Shown in pieces: positions 11,683 to 23,378 of a stretch of 64,000 nucleotides of DNA. The DNA lies in assembly GCA_018857735.1 (NCBI GenBank), contig JABMCL010001092.1, positions 1 through 64,000 on the forward strand, given 5' to 3'. Numbering within the stretch: the first letter of the stretch is position 1; each line of letters begins with the position of its first letter. Under the pieces are notes generated by a model. The model searched no databases, had not been told where the DNA came from, and worked only from the letters and a program-made list of their open reading frames with translations. The stretch comes from Alviniconcha marisindica. Its lineage: Eukaryota > Mollusca > Gastropoda > Provannidae. A program made the translations under genes and the position numbers.

Positions 11683-14643
11683 GCAGCGAATTTGGCGACT
11701 TTCTCTGCACTACACGATAGATTTATGTCATGATTCTGGCGGCAGATCAACTTGCTGGACTCACCCGGCCGTGAACGGAGGGCACCACCGGCGGAAGCAT
11801 TCCGAGTTTCACTGGCCGCCGGTGATGAAAGCAAGTGTTCTGATTTCTGCTATATTCTATAGTCAGTATTATGGATAAGAAGCAAGGGAAGTAAAGAATG
11901 TATAAAATGTGTTTATAAGGGAATCACTTCTCGCTTCGGCGGGGCTAAAGCGTCTCGTTTGCATCTAGATGGTTAAACGCACGATGTACTCAGCGTTTAA
12001 TAGTTTTGCAAAAAAGTTGATTGTTTCTAGTCATTGAACCGATTTAGGAAGAGGACTTTCGGTCAGACAGTGTTACTACACTGTTTTCGTCGAGCTCTTC
12101 CGCGCGTTTTAGTATGACTATCTATTTATGAGGATCCGGAACATCATGTCTCAGTTTTGTGTAATCTGTCATGATATTAAAGTTATTGTCTGTGTCAATT
12201 GTTTATTTTTTAGATCTGTGACAGTCTGTGTGGAAGATAAGTTTCATTTCGGTCTAGACGGTTTTCAATAGGGAACAGGGCACTTACACACAAAAGAAAA
12301 GGAATAAATTGATTAGTGTTTTGAAATTGCGCAAGACGAACAATGGAATTCTAATGATCTAGCGTTCTTTCAACAGTTTTGTTATGTGTGCCTGGGGGGT
12401 GGGAAATCATCCAAACATTAGGTTTACGTAAGTGTGATGTCTTCGGCACTGCGACGTTTTAGAGATGAGCTATTCGCTCAATCCACCACAAGGCTCAGGT
12501 TGTGGTTGTAGACCAAGCCTTCGACTAAATCGCAAAGCTTACCCGTGTGATTTCATGATATGAAGAGGAACGTTCTTTTTACTAGGAGGGCGCGGAATGA
12601 GTGAATCAACTACTGTGATGGTCATTGATCAAAACATGATGGAGCATGGAACTAGGGAAATTAGTACTTCACCTATGAGCGGCGGGGGAACACAAGGCGC
12701 TGTTCGACAGAAAATTGTTCGTCGGTGGTTGTCAGAAAAACAGACAATGAATACAAAGAATGAAGGGAAGCTACAAGCGAGCCGGACAAGAAGGAAGCTG
12801 GATGTTAAAAAAAAAACAGGTTAAGAATGTTATGGGGGAGGCGTAGTACGTCAGTATTTAAAACGACGCTCCATCTAAAATGACGAGAATTAGGCAGAGG
12901 ATTTTTAAGGTTGGGGCAAGATCGTGGGCAGAACACTGGGGGGAACTTTCAAAACTACACTAAGATCTGTGGGCGATCAGTGATTTTCAGTCCTGCTTTT
13001 TGCTGCACGACCCGGCACTATGGTTTTTTTTGTCAGGACTCCCAGAAGTAGAACAGGTTTTCCCTATACGCTAGCTTGTACCAATCACTCGTTTTGTTGT
13101 TTTGTTTGTGGACTGGATCCATTATGACGCTGATGTTTACAGTTGGATAAGTTCAATTGTTAGGGTGTTGGCTAGCGTAGTATCGAGCTAGCAGTTCGAC
13201 AAGTTGTTTGGGTGGCCGGGAAGGTTGGCCCCGCACTAGTAATCTTCGGAGTGGACAAATTTCCCCCATGCCACCCTATGTGTTTGGCTCAGTGAAATGA
13301 TGGCAAAATAATTTTGACGTCATTACGATATCAATAATTTGACGCAAGATTATAGAAAGGAGAAAGAAGAGCCGAAGGAAACAATGGCTCTAGAAGTAGT
13401 TACCGTCCGATGGCAAGCCAATGACAAAACTGAAAAGAATGACTAGGAACTGATATGTACACAACAAGAGAACACGGGGCGTGACATGTGTTTTGTGTGC
13501 CGCCTTCTTTTGTGTTAATAGATAATAAATACATTCTTTCATGTGCTATTATAAGGAGCAAATAGCCCGTTGAACGAAAGCAACGAAGAACTGAGAATGA
13601 AACAGTGGTGTTTATATCTTCATAGTTCTTTTCCATTTTTTTAAGATCATTATGCAGTCACTCAGAGATAATTTGGAGTTACTACCCGCATTTATCTTCC
13701 GGAGGACCAAAATAAAAGAACGTTTAGCTCGACTGGTAAGAGACCGACAACGTAGATACAGGTCGTGGCTGGTCAGTAATAACTTGAACCTGGGTGACCA
13801 GGTGGGGAGAGCGGTGCGATAGGAAACTGGCCAAAGCTGTTACTGGACAAGTAAAAGAAAAGGTTCCTGATACTTCTTTATTTTTTATTGACAGGAGTAG
13901 TCTACCGGAACCATACGTTTAAGTATTCTACTAAGCACTACCTGTTTGCGTAACGTGTGTGTTTCTGGCGTGCCACCGGCCGGTAGGTTTTTCTTTTCTT
14001 TTCATTGTTATCATTATGGTGTCTAAAATATTTCCTGTAGTAGTCGGATCAATACGGCGCTGAGAAAGAATTGTCACCCAACATTTTCACCTCGGTTCAT
14101 CGCCAAGCATTATTAGTAAACGGCAGCTACAGGTCTCGTCCACTACTAGTGAAGTACACATAGCGGTACGATTACGAAATTTATTCAAAGAAAGACATAC
14201 AATTATTCACACAATCATCACAGTACACATAGCACGATTGGGAGATTTATTCATACTACGGAAAGACATAACTTGAATTATTCACACAATCATCGGTTAA
14301 GTCGCCCGACAATATACGCCTGAGTTACGTGCCTGAGACAAAACTGAACTTGTGTAAAACCGGCAACACTACTGAAATGTCAGTAATGACGTAATACGCA
14401 TTCCGTAAATAGCTGCACGGGGGGGGGGGGGATCCCCGATCTATTTTTAGACCACTACAGTTATTCTTAAATTGCCACATTTCAACAGGACCAAAGCAGA
14501 AATTACTAAATGCTACACCAGTAATAATCGCACATAAAAATGCATGCCGCAAAAAAATCGTTTTTTAGCCAAACCTGCGTGGGGCAGTCCCTGTAATGTA
14601 AAAAGTTGTAACCATTGCACTTTTTTTTACTTTTCATAAGATT
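11683..14643. other. Intergenic, no gene recognised
   Basis: Nothing beyond the duplication at 14153-14295 and a short G run (14419-14431). A frame at 12597-12824 (MSESTTVMVIDQNMMEHGTR...) is short and not recognisable. Confidence 0.5.
14153..14295 (+). repeat. Direct duplication, two ~70 bp copies
   Basis: AGTACACATAGCGGTACGAT (14153) and AGTACACATAGCACGATTGG (14223), both ending AATTATTCACACAATCATC, with indels between copies. Confidence 0.75.
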
Positions 14644-15039
14644 GTGTTAGGAGTCACTGAGTTGCTATTCCTCAGCAGTTTTATCATGGACCTATATACA
14701 GGTTTTTATCATCAGGCCGGCGCGTCACTACTCAGTGACTACTTTCGGGTTCCTTTCTTCTTTGGAGTATATAGTAATTTAGCTCTACACATAATCAGCA
14801 GCCACAGGTTAGCTCCACATATAATCAGCATCCACAGACATTCAGTGTCTGTGTCGCCATCTGATTATGTTTTACCACTGTCAGGGTCTCCTGTCACGGA
14901 TCCAACTTTTACGACAGCGTTGGTTTACGACATCATCCTTGAGAGAAGGGTGCCGGAAAGCAAGGCCGAGAGTTCGACTGCACGTGTTGCCACCGAGATT
15001 GACAAGCTTGTTCAGAATCAACTTGCCTTACGTAGCTAG
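14644..15039 (+). CDS. Unrecognised open frame, possible terminal exon of an upstream gene
   Basis: An open frame of 131 codons ends with TAG at 15037. Its last third reads like real protein: SGSPVTDPTFTTALVYDI, then ERRVPESKAESSTARV, then an amphipathic EIDKLVQNQLALRS tail. The first part contains a short direct repeat (14779-14838) and reads poorly, so if coding is real only about 14,830-15,039 is a good candidate, entered from an acceptor such as the CAG ending at 14828. I do not recognise the protein. It could equally be chance or a transposon relic. Confidence 0.25.
   Translation: MLGVTELLFLSSFIMDLYTGFYHQAGASLLSDYFRVPFFFGVYSNLALHIISSHRLAPHIISIHRHSVSVSPSDYVLPLSGSPVTDPTFTTALVYDIILERRVPESKAESSTARVATEIDKLVQNQLALRS
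14779..14838 (+). repeat. Direct duplication, two 30 bp copies
   Basis: TTAGCTCTACACATAATCAG and TTAGCTCCACATATAATCAG, 30 bp apart, each followed by a CA-rich CCACAG end. Confidence 0.75.
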
Positions 15040-15064
15040 AGTTGGACTTGGAGACATTCTTCTT

Positions 15065-15305
15065 TCTTGTATGCGTGTTTAGCTGCAACCTACCATCCAC
15101 ACATTTGGTAGAATGACCGGATTTTTAACGTGCTGCTGCTGTAACCCGGGTGTGAAACAATAACTGAATAAGATTTTGAGTCATCACAGAAAGTTCTCTA
15201 GGGAAGAAAAGTAGACCAAACTTTACCCGTTGCTCGAACCGGGGATCAACCCGCGATCTTTAGACCATGATTCGGGCGCTCTACCACTGAGCTATTCCAG
15301 CCCCC
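15065..15305 (-). mobile_element. tRNA-derived SINE, antisense, abutting the NCDN start codon
   Basis: On the minus strand the tRNA-like head starts near 15305: an A-box (ATAGCTCAGTGGTAGAGC), a CAT triplet in anticodon position, and a B-box-like GGGTTGATCCCC lacking one base. The body continues through ACTTTCTGTGATGACTC, CGGTCATTCTACCAAA and GGTTGCAGCTAAACACGCAT. The same order and wording occur in the + strand copy at 21136-21390, so this is one SINE family and not a working tRNA gene. Only four bases separate its head from the NCDN ATG. Confidence 0.8.
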
Positions 15306-15309
15306 AACA

Positions 15310-15420
15310 ATGGAGAGCGGAGAAGCGCCTGTTTCTCAACCCGAAGGACCTTTCAAAAAGTGTCTTCAGACTTTGCAAAATGCAAAAACAGACACGGAGA
15401 AGTTTGCAGCGTTGCTTGTG
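15310..15420 (+). CDS. NCDN: NCDN coding exon 1 (start codon)
   Basis: 37 codons, MESGEAPVSQ... to ...KFAALLV, then donor GTAAAG (phase 0). The start ATG has a strong context (A at -3, G at +4). An in-frame TGA at 15268 with no intervening ATG makes this the first Met. The motif KTDTEKFAALLV is the conserved opening helix of neurochondrin, where vertebrates have a similar NDSEQFAALL stretch. The 5' UTR is not defined: the sequence directly upstream is an antisense SINE, which also offers an AG acceptor-like site at 15299-15300, so a 5' UTR exon further upstream is possible. Confidence 0.9.
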
Positions 15421-18400
15421 GTAAAGTAGATCTGGATCTCTAGAGCCCGTAGTTTTCTGTTTCTGTTTTTGTAGCATTGATCTGTTGATCTATTTTTTCT
15501 CCCTAAGTGGTTAGATTTATTTTATTTTATTTTATTTTATAGAAGTTAGGACCTCATCCCAGCATCAGTTCACTTGACACTGAGTCCAAAGAACTAGAAG
15601 GGAGGCCAGCACTAACTCAGTAACTGTCCGACCTGCACAAACTGCCCAGGGCCAATTTACTTTTAACTCTTGCGTCTTGTTTTAAAGTAGAAGTACTAGA
15701 ACTATATATTGTGTAATTTTAACATTACAAGTGTGTGTGTGTAGAGGGTGGGAGGGGTGTGCATGTTTGCGGGTGCATGTGTGTGTGTGTGTGTGTGTGT
15801 GTTGAACTTTTACTCCACTTTGTCTTAAAACTAATAAAAGTAAGACTATGTTATGAAATGGAACATTATTTATTTATTAGTGTGTGTGGGCGTGAGAGTA
15901 TGTGTGTGCTGAACTTTTAGTTTTACTTTGCATGGTCTACTCTTACTCTTAGAACACTTACTCTTAGATGTAGGACTATATCTTACATTGGAATGTTACT
16001 GATCAATACAGTTATACTATAGGTGTGTGTGCATACGCACACAGGCATACAAGTACATGTGCATGTATGTGTTGTTGGTGTTGATGGGTGTATATGCAGG
16101 TATGTGTGTGTGTTGTTGGTACAGATGGGTGTACACCTTTAATTATGTTGGCTCATGTAAGTCGGTGTTGTCATTTGTGTATGTGTGTATGCTTAGTGAA
16201 GTTAGTCAGTTATTGCTTACTGCTTTTCAAGACACTTTCCTTGTTGTTAAACTTGGTGAATAATGAATCTGAATCAGAATGATCAAATGTTTCTTATTGT
16301 TCAGTGTTTGTTTAAATATAATATGTTGACGTGTAGTGTTGTATAAAAATATGTTTCTTTTTTAAAGTTAGTTAAGGCTTAATATTATGTAATAAGTTAA
16401 TATTGTAGAACTATTACAAATTACGATGTTAGATTGTGCGCATTTTACTTTTTAGCTGGCCAGTCTTGGTATTATTAATTATAACTTGCTTATAATGAAC
16501 TGCCAAAAGCTGTGACAAGGCAGTGTGTTAAGGCCCTGTGAGATTGGGTATGAGGGTGTCTGGCACTGGCACTAGCATAGACAGCAAGGATTGTAAATTA
16601 TGTAACCAGGCCATCTGTCAGATATAAGACTAGTGGTTCTATTTAGGCTGGGTCACTGTATCACTGGGACTATAGTCATAACTTAGTGGGATGGAAGAGT
16701 TGGTAGACTGAGGAGTTTTTTGTTTTGCCACCTAAGCAATTTAAATAAAATGCAGCATTTAAATTTTAATGACAAAGTACAATGAGTTTATTAAAATTCA
16801 TAAGCCGCTAACTTAAAGTAGTTAAAGTCTTAAGTGAGGGAAGTTGGACCTGAGCTTGGTACTAGCAGCCACTGACCCACAGACTAAGGGGGTCCTATAG
16901 CACATTGTCATTTTTGTATGTTTCAGATGACTAAAGTTGTGAAGGCATCAGAATGCTCAACCAATGACAGGAAGCAGATTTTGGATGCTATAGGATTTTC
17001 CTTTTTCACCAGACTCGTGCAGACAAGTGAGTGTTTTGCTAGCAGTAGCAGTAGCAGGCAAGGTGCTCTTCCTCTCTAATGTTTTCAGATGCAATCATCT
17101 GATAGCACATTTGTGTGATTTGACATTAACAATATAGCAGTCTATCCAAATAGTGAAATACACCCAAGTAAGATTTTTATTGCAACATAAACCTTCGAGA
17201 CGGTGTTGGTATGGCCTAGCTTTCTCCTGGCAACATGTCCACTGTGCACATTCTATAACATCAACAAAAATCACTGATGCCATGAATCAGAGTGGTGGAG
17301 TGTTTGAGGCAAATTGTTCCAGACAGATGGCCACCATAAGAAAAAAGTCTTTCACCAAATGTTTATGTGTTTACAGCAAATGTTCTTGTGTCAGGTGCGG
17401 ATCATAATTGTCTTGCTGGAGTATAAGGTTGAAGGAGATCAGACAGATACTGAGGGGCTGTTCCAGAGATGGAATTGAAGCAGATAGTTGAAATTTTGTA
17501 TTGAAATTGAATGCGATGTGTTACTGGTAGCCAATGCAGAGTTTCAAGAATAACTTGGTCATTAACTGAGTGTGCGCATGCGTCAAGATGTCTGTTTCTA
17601 AGGGAGGGTTGGGGATGTGTCAACCTAATGATTTTTATTTAATTTGAGAGTTTTTATGTTTTGGTTTGACACAGAGAAAGCATTATTCCAGGTAATTTTG
17701 GGTTTGCTATAACTAAGTATTAGTCTATGCAGATTGAGAGAAAGGGGGCATATGTCTAAGAGTGTGTATGTGCATGTGGTTCATGATTTAGAATTATTGA
17801 GATATGCTCTTCATTGTGCGATCGAACGACAGCTTTAATTTCCCACTGGGATTAATAAAGTATATTGTTATTGTTAATAGGATGGATGTGGTCAGATTTC
17901 TTAGCTTTAAAGTTGTTTATATGCATGTGCACAAGTTTGTTTTGACTGTGTTTTGGTTCTTTGCTTTGTAATGGGCTGTGTGCTCCAATTTGGAGCAATA
18001 GCACCTAAAAGAGTGCATTGTTAATTTATTATTATCATTGTTATTATTATACATGGACTGTAAAACTGTATACCTCGCTTAATGAAATGTGCCTTGAAAC
18101 AGATACAATATTACAACTCGATATGTAGTTACTGGTACTCCCATATTATAAACAACAAACTCAGTGTGTGGCATCCATCACACCATAAAATTATCAACTA
18201 ATAATAAATATCAGAGTTGGAAGACAATACAACACAACATAGGCCTGAGCCTGAGAAAGAGTGAGCTCACTGACCGTTTCCACACATCACTAACACTGTG
18301 AATCATAGGCTGTTACTAGCACATGACCTTCACCTTTGGAGGGTGATCTGCCTGTGATCTTGAGCAGGTCTCTCATTTGGGAGTTTCCAAAAGATGGTCA

Positions 18401-21400
18401 AGTGATGTCAACATGCCTGTTTCTGGCCTACCAGTAGCAGTGAACAGAGTCCTGACTGACCCGCTTCAAGAACAAGCCCTGAAGAGATTGTAAGAGAGCA
18501 GAGGAGAGACGGAAAGCAAGAGCTGATCAGGCAAATGTTTTAGATCCTTCTGACTGCTCAGTGCCATTATTTTTGCCCACACCACCTGCCAAACAAAATA
18601 ACAGTGACAGTAGGCCTGCTGGAAAACAACTTGCTGACACTTGTGACAGTCCACACATTGAGTGTGAGAAAAACACATGTGAAACCTGGGGTAACAAAAT
18701 AGACTCGTTTTCTACAGTTGCTTGAGCCAGACCCTGAGTTCAGTGCCACAACACCATCCACTGTCCATGAGGGATACACTTAAAAAGAAAGCACAGACCT
18801 TGACGAGGAAACAGAAGCAAAAAGCCATCATAAGGGATACAGTGTGCAAGAGATACAAGACTATGTCAGGCAGGTGACAGAGTAACCTCTTCAGTTAAAC
18901 CTGAAACACCTGGAGAAGAATCAGCACATCAAGAGATGTGTTTGCATCAGTTTTGACAACAAACGGCACGTCATGTGTGACCATGATGATCAAGTCATCT
19001 CACTTACTCTTGACAGAACTATAAGTGGACTGGCAAGAAGCACTGGTTTGTAAAGCATGACCTATTCAGAATGCCACTCCATGACAGCGCTCTGCTCTAC
19101 ATTCTACAGCTGGAACAACCTCCTGATCAATCCAAGTTCAAGGGACAGTTGGAGGTTGTTGTGGATGAAACAGATTTTGTCCTTGACACGGTACAAGCTT
19201 TCCTCGGCTGAAAGAACTGTGTACTGAGAACAAGGTACCTTGTGTTGGACCACGGAGCAGAAAATATGTGGCGGATGTAGCACACATAGCCTCATGAAAC
19301 TGCTATAGTTACAGAAAGCAAACAGATGTCTGTACATCAAAATCTCTGGTTTGGTTCCATGTTAGTGTGAACTGTGAATGATTTTTTTTGGCCTTCGACA
19401 TTTTCCCTCCACCCCTCTCTTTGTAACGGGCCACTGGCCTAGAAACAAATATAAAGCTTGATATTCACATTCATGGCCTAATGACACATTGACTTCACAC
19501 TAAAACTACACAAACTGAACACCCATCGCTCTTTTTGAAGTCAAGGGCAGAAATGGCACACATATATATATTTATATATATATAGGATGTCCCTTTGCAC
19601 GAACTGTATTGCACACATATGCACACGCACATGCATACATACACACATGTGGATATTCTTGTCATCTTGCATACATTCAGAACTTCCATTAAACATGGAA
19701 ATTGTTGTTAGCAAAAATAAAAATTTAAACTGATTCATTCTTGCGAGTGGGACTCGGTCTTCCACTTCCTTCCATTCAACTGCTGTCAAAGACAGAGTAC
19801 AGGGGATGTGTGGAGTCATTTAAGATGGTTGCAAGTTTATGTCTGCCCCTCCTAAAATAAGCCTCTTCAATGCTCTGACCATTAATACCAACAACTTGGC
19901 CCCCTTTCTTGACTATCTAATCTTCGCTTTGCATGTTTAGAAGAAACAAGAGGTAACTTAGTAGACACGCACACACACATGAATTACCAACATTAAATTT
20001 TAATTATTATTATTACATTTAATTAATTAATGTAATAAGCTGCTGAGTTCTCATTCTTACCATCTTGGTTTGCCTGTTGCTTGTCATAACAACATTTGCT
20101 GTTCATAAACTGTTCAAAATGTGGCTATCTCAGGTTGACATTCCTGGTACTTTCTGAACCTGATATGTGTATTAATGTTGCAGAGAAAGTACCAGAGGAT
20201 TGCTCCCCATTGGCCTACATGTCTGTTGCGGTCAGCATTTTGTGTGGTCTTGTGGAAGATCCATTTATTGTGAGTGACTGAAAAACAACTCTGCAGAATG
20301 TTGTCATATTTTTTTAAACTCTTGTAGATATGTTGGATTACTGACTCCAAGTTAACTTTCAGAGACATTGAGTGGCTGCCCAGATGACAGGGGAATTGGA
20401 ACGCAGACAACCCCAATCCCTGTGGATATGAATAATAAAATGACACACAGGCAGACCTGTTTATCCGTATGATTGTGGCATAGTTATATGCCTTTTCACA
20501 TCATATTACACCAGTAGCAACTTGGAAGTGGATCACACTTAAAACAAAAAAGTAACTACCACTCACTAGGTGCAGTTTTCATTCCAACATTTTTTTCACC
20601 ATGTGTCATACGATTTGAGCAGAAGAAATTTCATTAGTTGTTTGAATAATAAAACAAAAGTATTGTCATGGATGGTTGCTTCCACCACTTTTGTCAGCGT
20701 GGTTCATTTTGAAAATGACCATGTTGAGTGCACTTCAAATTTGAGCATCACAGGGTGCAGCCACATTGGTTCCCTCATTTGAGTCTTTACCAGTGAAGGG
20801 AAGAAACATGTTAGCTCAAGATGTATTTGATATTTTTGCCACACATGCCAGCCTTGTTTATGCTGTTGTTGATCACTTTTGTATAGCTCTATTCTCTGCT
20901 CTCAAGCAGACTCACTACACTCTTGTAGCATGTGATTCTAAATGAGTGACTGTCGCCTTTAGAGTGCTTTTGAATTGTCCACCAAAGTGGTGTACTTACA
21001 GCACTGTTTGGCTGTTGCATGGTTGGTGCCAGGTGAAACTGCTGCCACTAATGATGTTGCTAATACAGACTGCTGGGCACAAAATGGCAGTAACCATAGT
21101 CATGTTGTGATTTTCAGATGCCAATTTTTAATAAATGGGGAGCAGGAATAGCTCAGAGGTTAGACTTAGAGTATTGGACTCATGGCCGAAAGGTCCCGGG
21201 TTTGAGTCCCCACAGGAGCGGCAAGAGATTTCTTCTCCAAGGTCAACTTTCTGTCCTGACTCTTGTTTTGGTATCCATTCCAGTTTCCACCCCCGTGTTG
21301 CCACAGTCTGAGTGGCATGTAAAAGATCCAGTCATTCTGCCAAAAGTGCAGGTGGCAGGTTACAGCTAAACACGCATGTACCCTGCCTATGTGGCTTTAA

Positions 21401-23332
21401 ATGGAGTGACTGTAAACTGGTGCATGGTGGAATGATGTACACAGAACTTGTGCAAAGGCTGCAGCAATTTCACGTTGCATAACCAAATAGCGCTGTCAGT
21501 ACACAACTTTGTGATGGATATCAAAAATATGCACTATAAAATGATAGTCACTTGTTCCGAATCACATCTGACATGAGCACAGTGAGTCTACTCAAGAGCA
21601 GAGAATAGCGTTATAAAAAAATGATGAATAATGATAATAATAAACAGGCTGAGAACTTGAGTACAAAATTGCTGTTTTAATTACAATCCTGTTGATAGGG
21701 TCTGTGATGCATTGGGTTTGGTTCGCTGTTAATGGCACATCCTTATGTAGGGGGGCTTGCTGTTAAGTGCCAAACTACAGTAAATATTTGAGCTCCAAAA
21801 CACTAATGTATTATATTAAATAATAATACCTGTAGAGATCGTGCACTTAACATCACAAAAAGCTGTGCTCATAGCAGCGCTCTCCCCATGTGCCCCCACC
21901 ACCCACCCGCCACCCATTTGTGGACAGCTACTACCACTACCAGAGAGTGCTGAGAAAGACTAGAAATAATGAGGAAGTGCACTTTGAATTATAGTTTTTA
22001 TTGCTCAGCAGTAGGAGAATGGACTTATTGTTTGTTGTTGTACAAAAGAACAACAGCAAAGGTTCTGAAGAAAGACTGCTATGTGTCTGCATTTTGTTGC
22101 AGGCATGCTGTCCTGAGATGAAAAAAATGGTTCCACATTTAAAGGAGATCATGACAAGAGTTTCCAAGTAAGTTGACACTGTCTGCTGAGGTGTGTTGAG
22201 TTTGTAAAGATTTTGTGCTGATTTTATTGTTAAGGGGGAACCAAAATGAAGATGCAAGTTGCCCTGTAAATGGAGAAAATATTGTTGTTCTATGTATGAA
22301 TATTTATACAAAAGGAGTACTTCAAGTTTTAGCACAGGGCACAACCATGTTGGTTCACTCTTTACCAGTGAAGAGGTTGACAGGATGTTAACCTGTTCAT
22401 CTCCAGCAGTGCATTGAAAGTATACACCTGGAAACTGGCAGTGCACAAGCACTCTCAGCTGAGAACCGCCTGTGCATTTGATTTTGATGTAATACAGTTG
22501 ATGGGATGCTCATGTTTAGAGTTGGAATCATCTAGCAAAAGGTTGCTGTCACTGTCATTGAGAAGGTCATTGTTAACAGGTCAAACAAGCATTTCTTGAC
22601 TTCTGTCTCTGTCAGAGTAAGTGCATTTGGTGACTGATCATCCATAACCATCTCATTGCTTACTCCATACTGTAACAAGGAGTTGCATGTCAGGAACAGC
22701 TCACTGATGAAGTGCTAGCCACTTTTGCAAGTCAGAAAGATGCTGAAAGCTCAGTAAACATTGGACAAAGACAAAGATTTGAGTGCCAAAAGCCAGTGAT
22801 GTTTTTGTTATGTGGCAAGTTTTTGGACCACATGTGGTTTCATTCCGTCACAAAAGATTAAGGAAGTTTTTAGTTCATTCAAAGCTTGTTGACCCAAGTC
22901 ATTGATTTGCGCCAGTGGTGTTAGAAGTTGCTGTTCAGTGCCAGTAGCATTTTCATTACAAGTTGCTGCTCAGCAGCAGTAGCAAGGAAAGGGTTAAAAT
23001 CTAGTTACTAACTTACTGACATATTAGGCTTCAGTTGCCAACCAGTGAAAATGCAGCCGGAGTGAATGAAATGGACCATCCCTGCCGATTTGACCTGAAG
23101 TCAAGTCTCTGGTAATAAATAGTTATATGCTCTGCTGTGATGTATTCAGTCCAATACTTTCACACTGTGCGAGGCTGCACAGTTTCTGACAGCATTCTTA
23201 CTTTGCCAAACCATAAAGCAGCAGATTATACTATGAAAATGCTATAGTCAGTCTCAGACATACTGAAAAAGAGAAAGTTAATGTCTACCCCCATTAATAA
23301 CAAAGGCAAGTTCCTTAATGAATAATGATAAC

Positions 23333-23378
<46 letters not shown>

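Larger units (their letters stand above)
15421..16926 (+). other. NCDN: NCDN intron 1
   Basis: 1,506 bp, phase 0. It holds the TTTTA microsatellite, a GT-rich tract (15778-15801), GT-rich imperfect repeats near 16025-16140 and a LINE/SINE tail at 16195-16285. No regulatory site is identifiable. Confidence 0.85.
17027..20183 (+). other. NCDN: NCDN intron 2
   Basis: 3,157 bp, phase 1. It holds a minus-strand LINE fragment (17290-17575), a LINE-like tail (GGGATTAATAAAGTATATTG near 17849), the + strand coding relic (18480-19290) and AT-rich sequence. Confidence 0.85.
20270..22102 (+). other. NCDN: NCDN intron 3
   Basis: 1,833 bp, phase 0. It contains the TATAGC repeat at 20868-21012, its inverted partner at 21540-21612, and the SINE at 21128-21545 between them. 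Confidence 0.85.

Noticed and set aside
15226..15305. Functional tRNA gene on the minus strand just before NCDN
   Set aside because: The B-box lacks a base, the anticodon and T stems do not pair properly, there is no 3' acceptor strand, and the sequence continues into a SINE body shared with 21128-21545.
15230..15424. Alternative start of a 64-codon frame overlapping NCDN exon 1
   Set aside because: It is a different reading frame from KTDTEKFAALLV and is mostly SINE sequence.
16927..16929. ATG opening exon 2 as the NCDN start codon
   Set aside because: A consensus acceptor precedes it, and exon 1 joins in frame with a conserved neurochondrin helix.
21937..22452. 171-codon minus-strand frame overlapping exon 4
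   Set aside because: It covers a confirmed plus-strand exon and intron sequence; Leu/Ser-rich with no family features.
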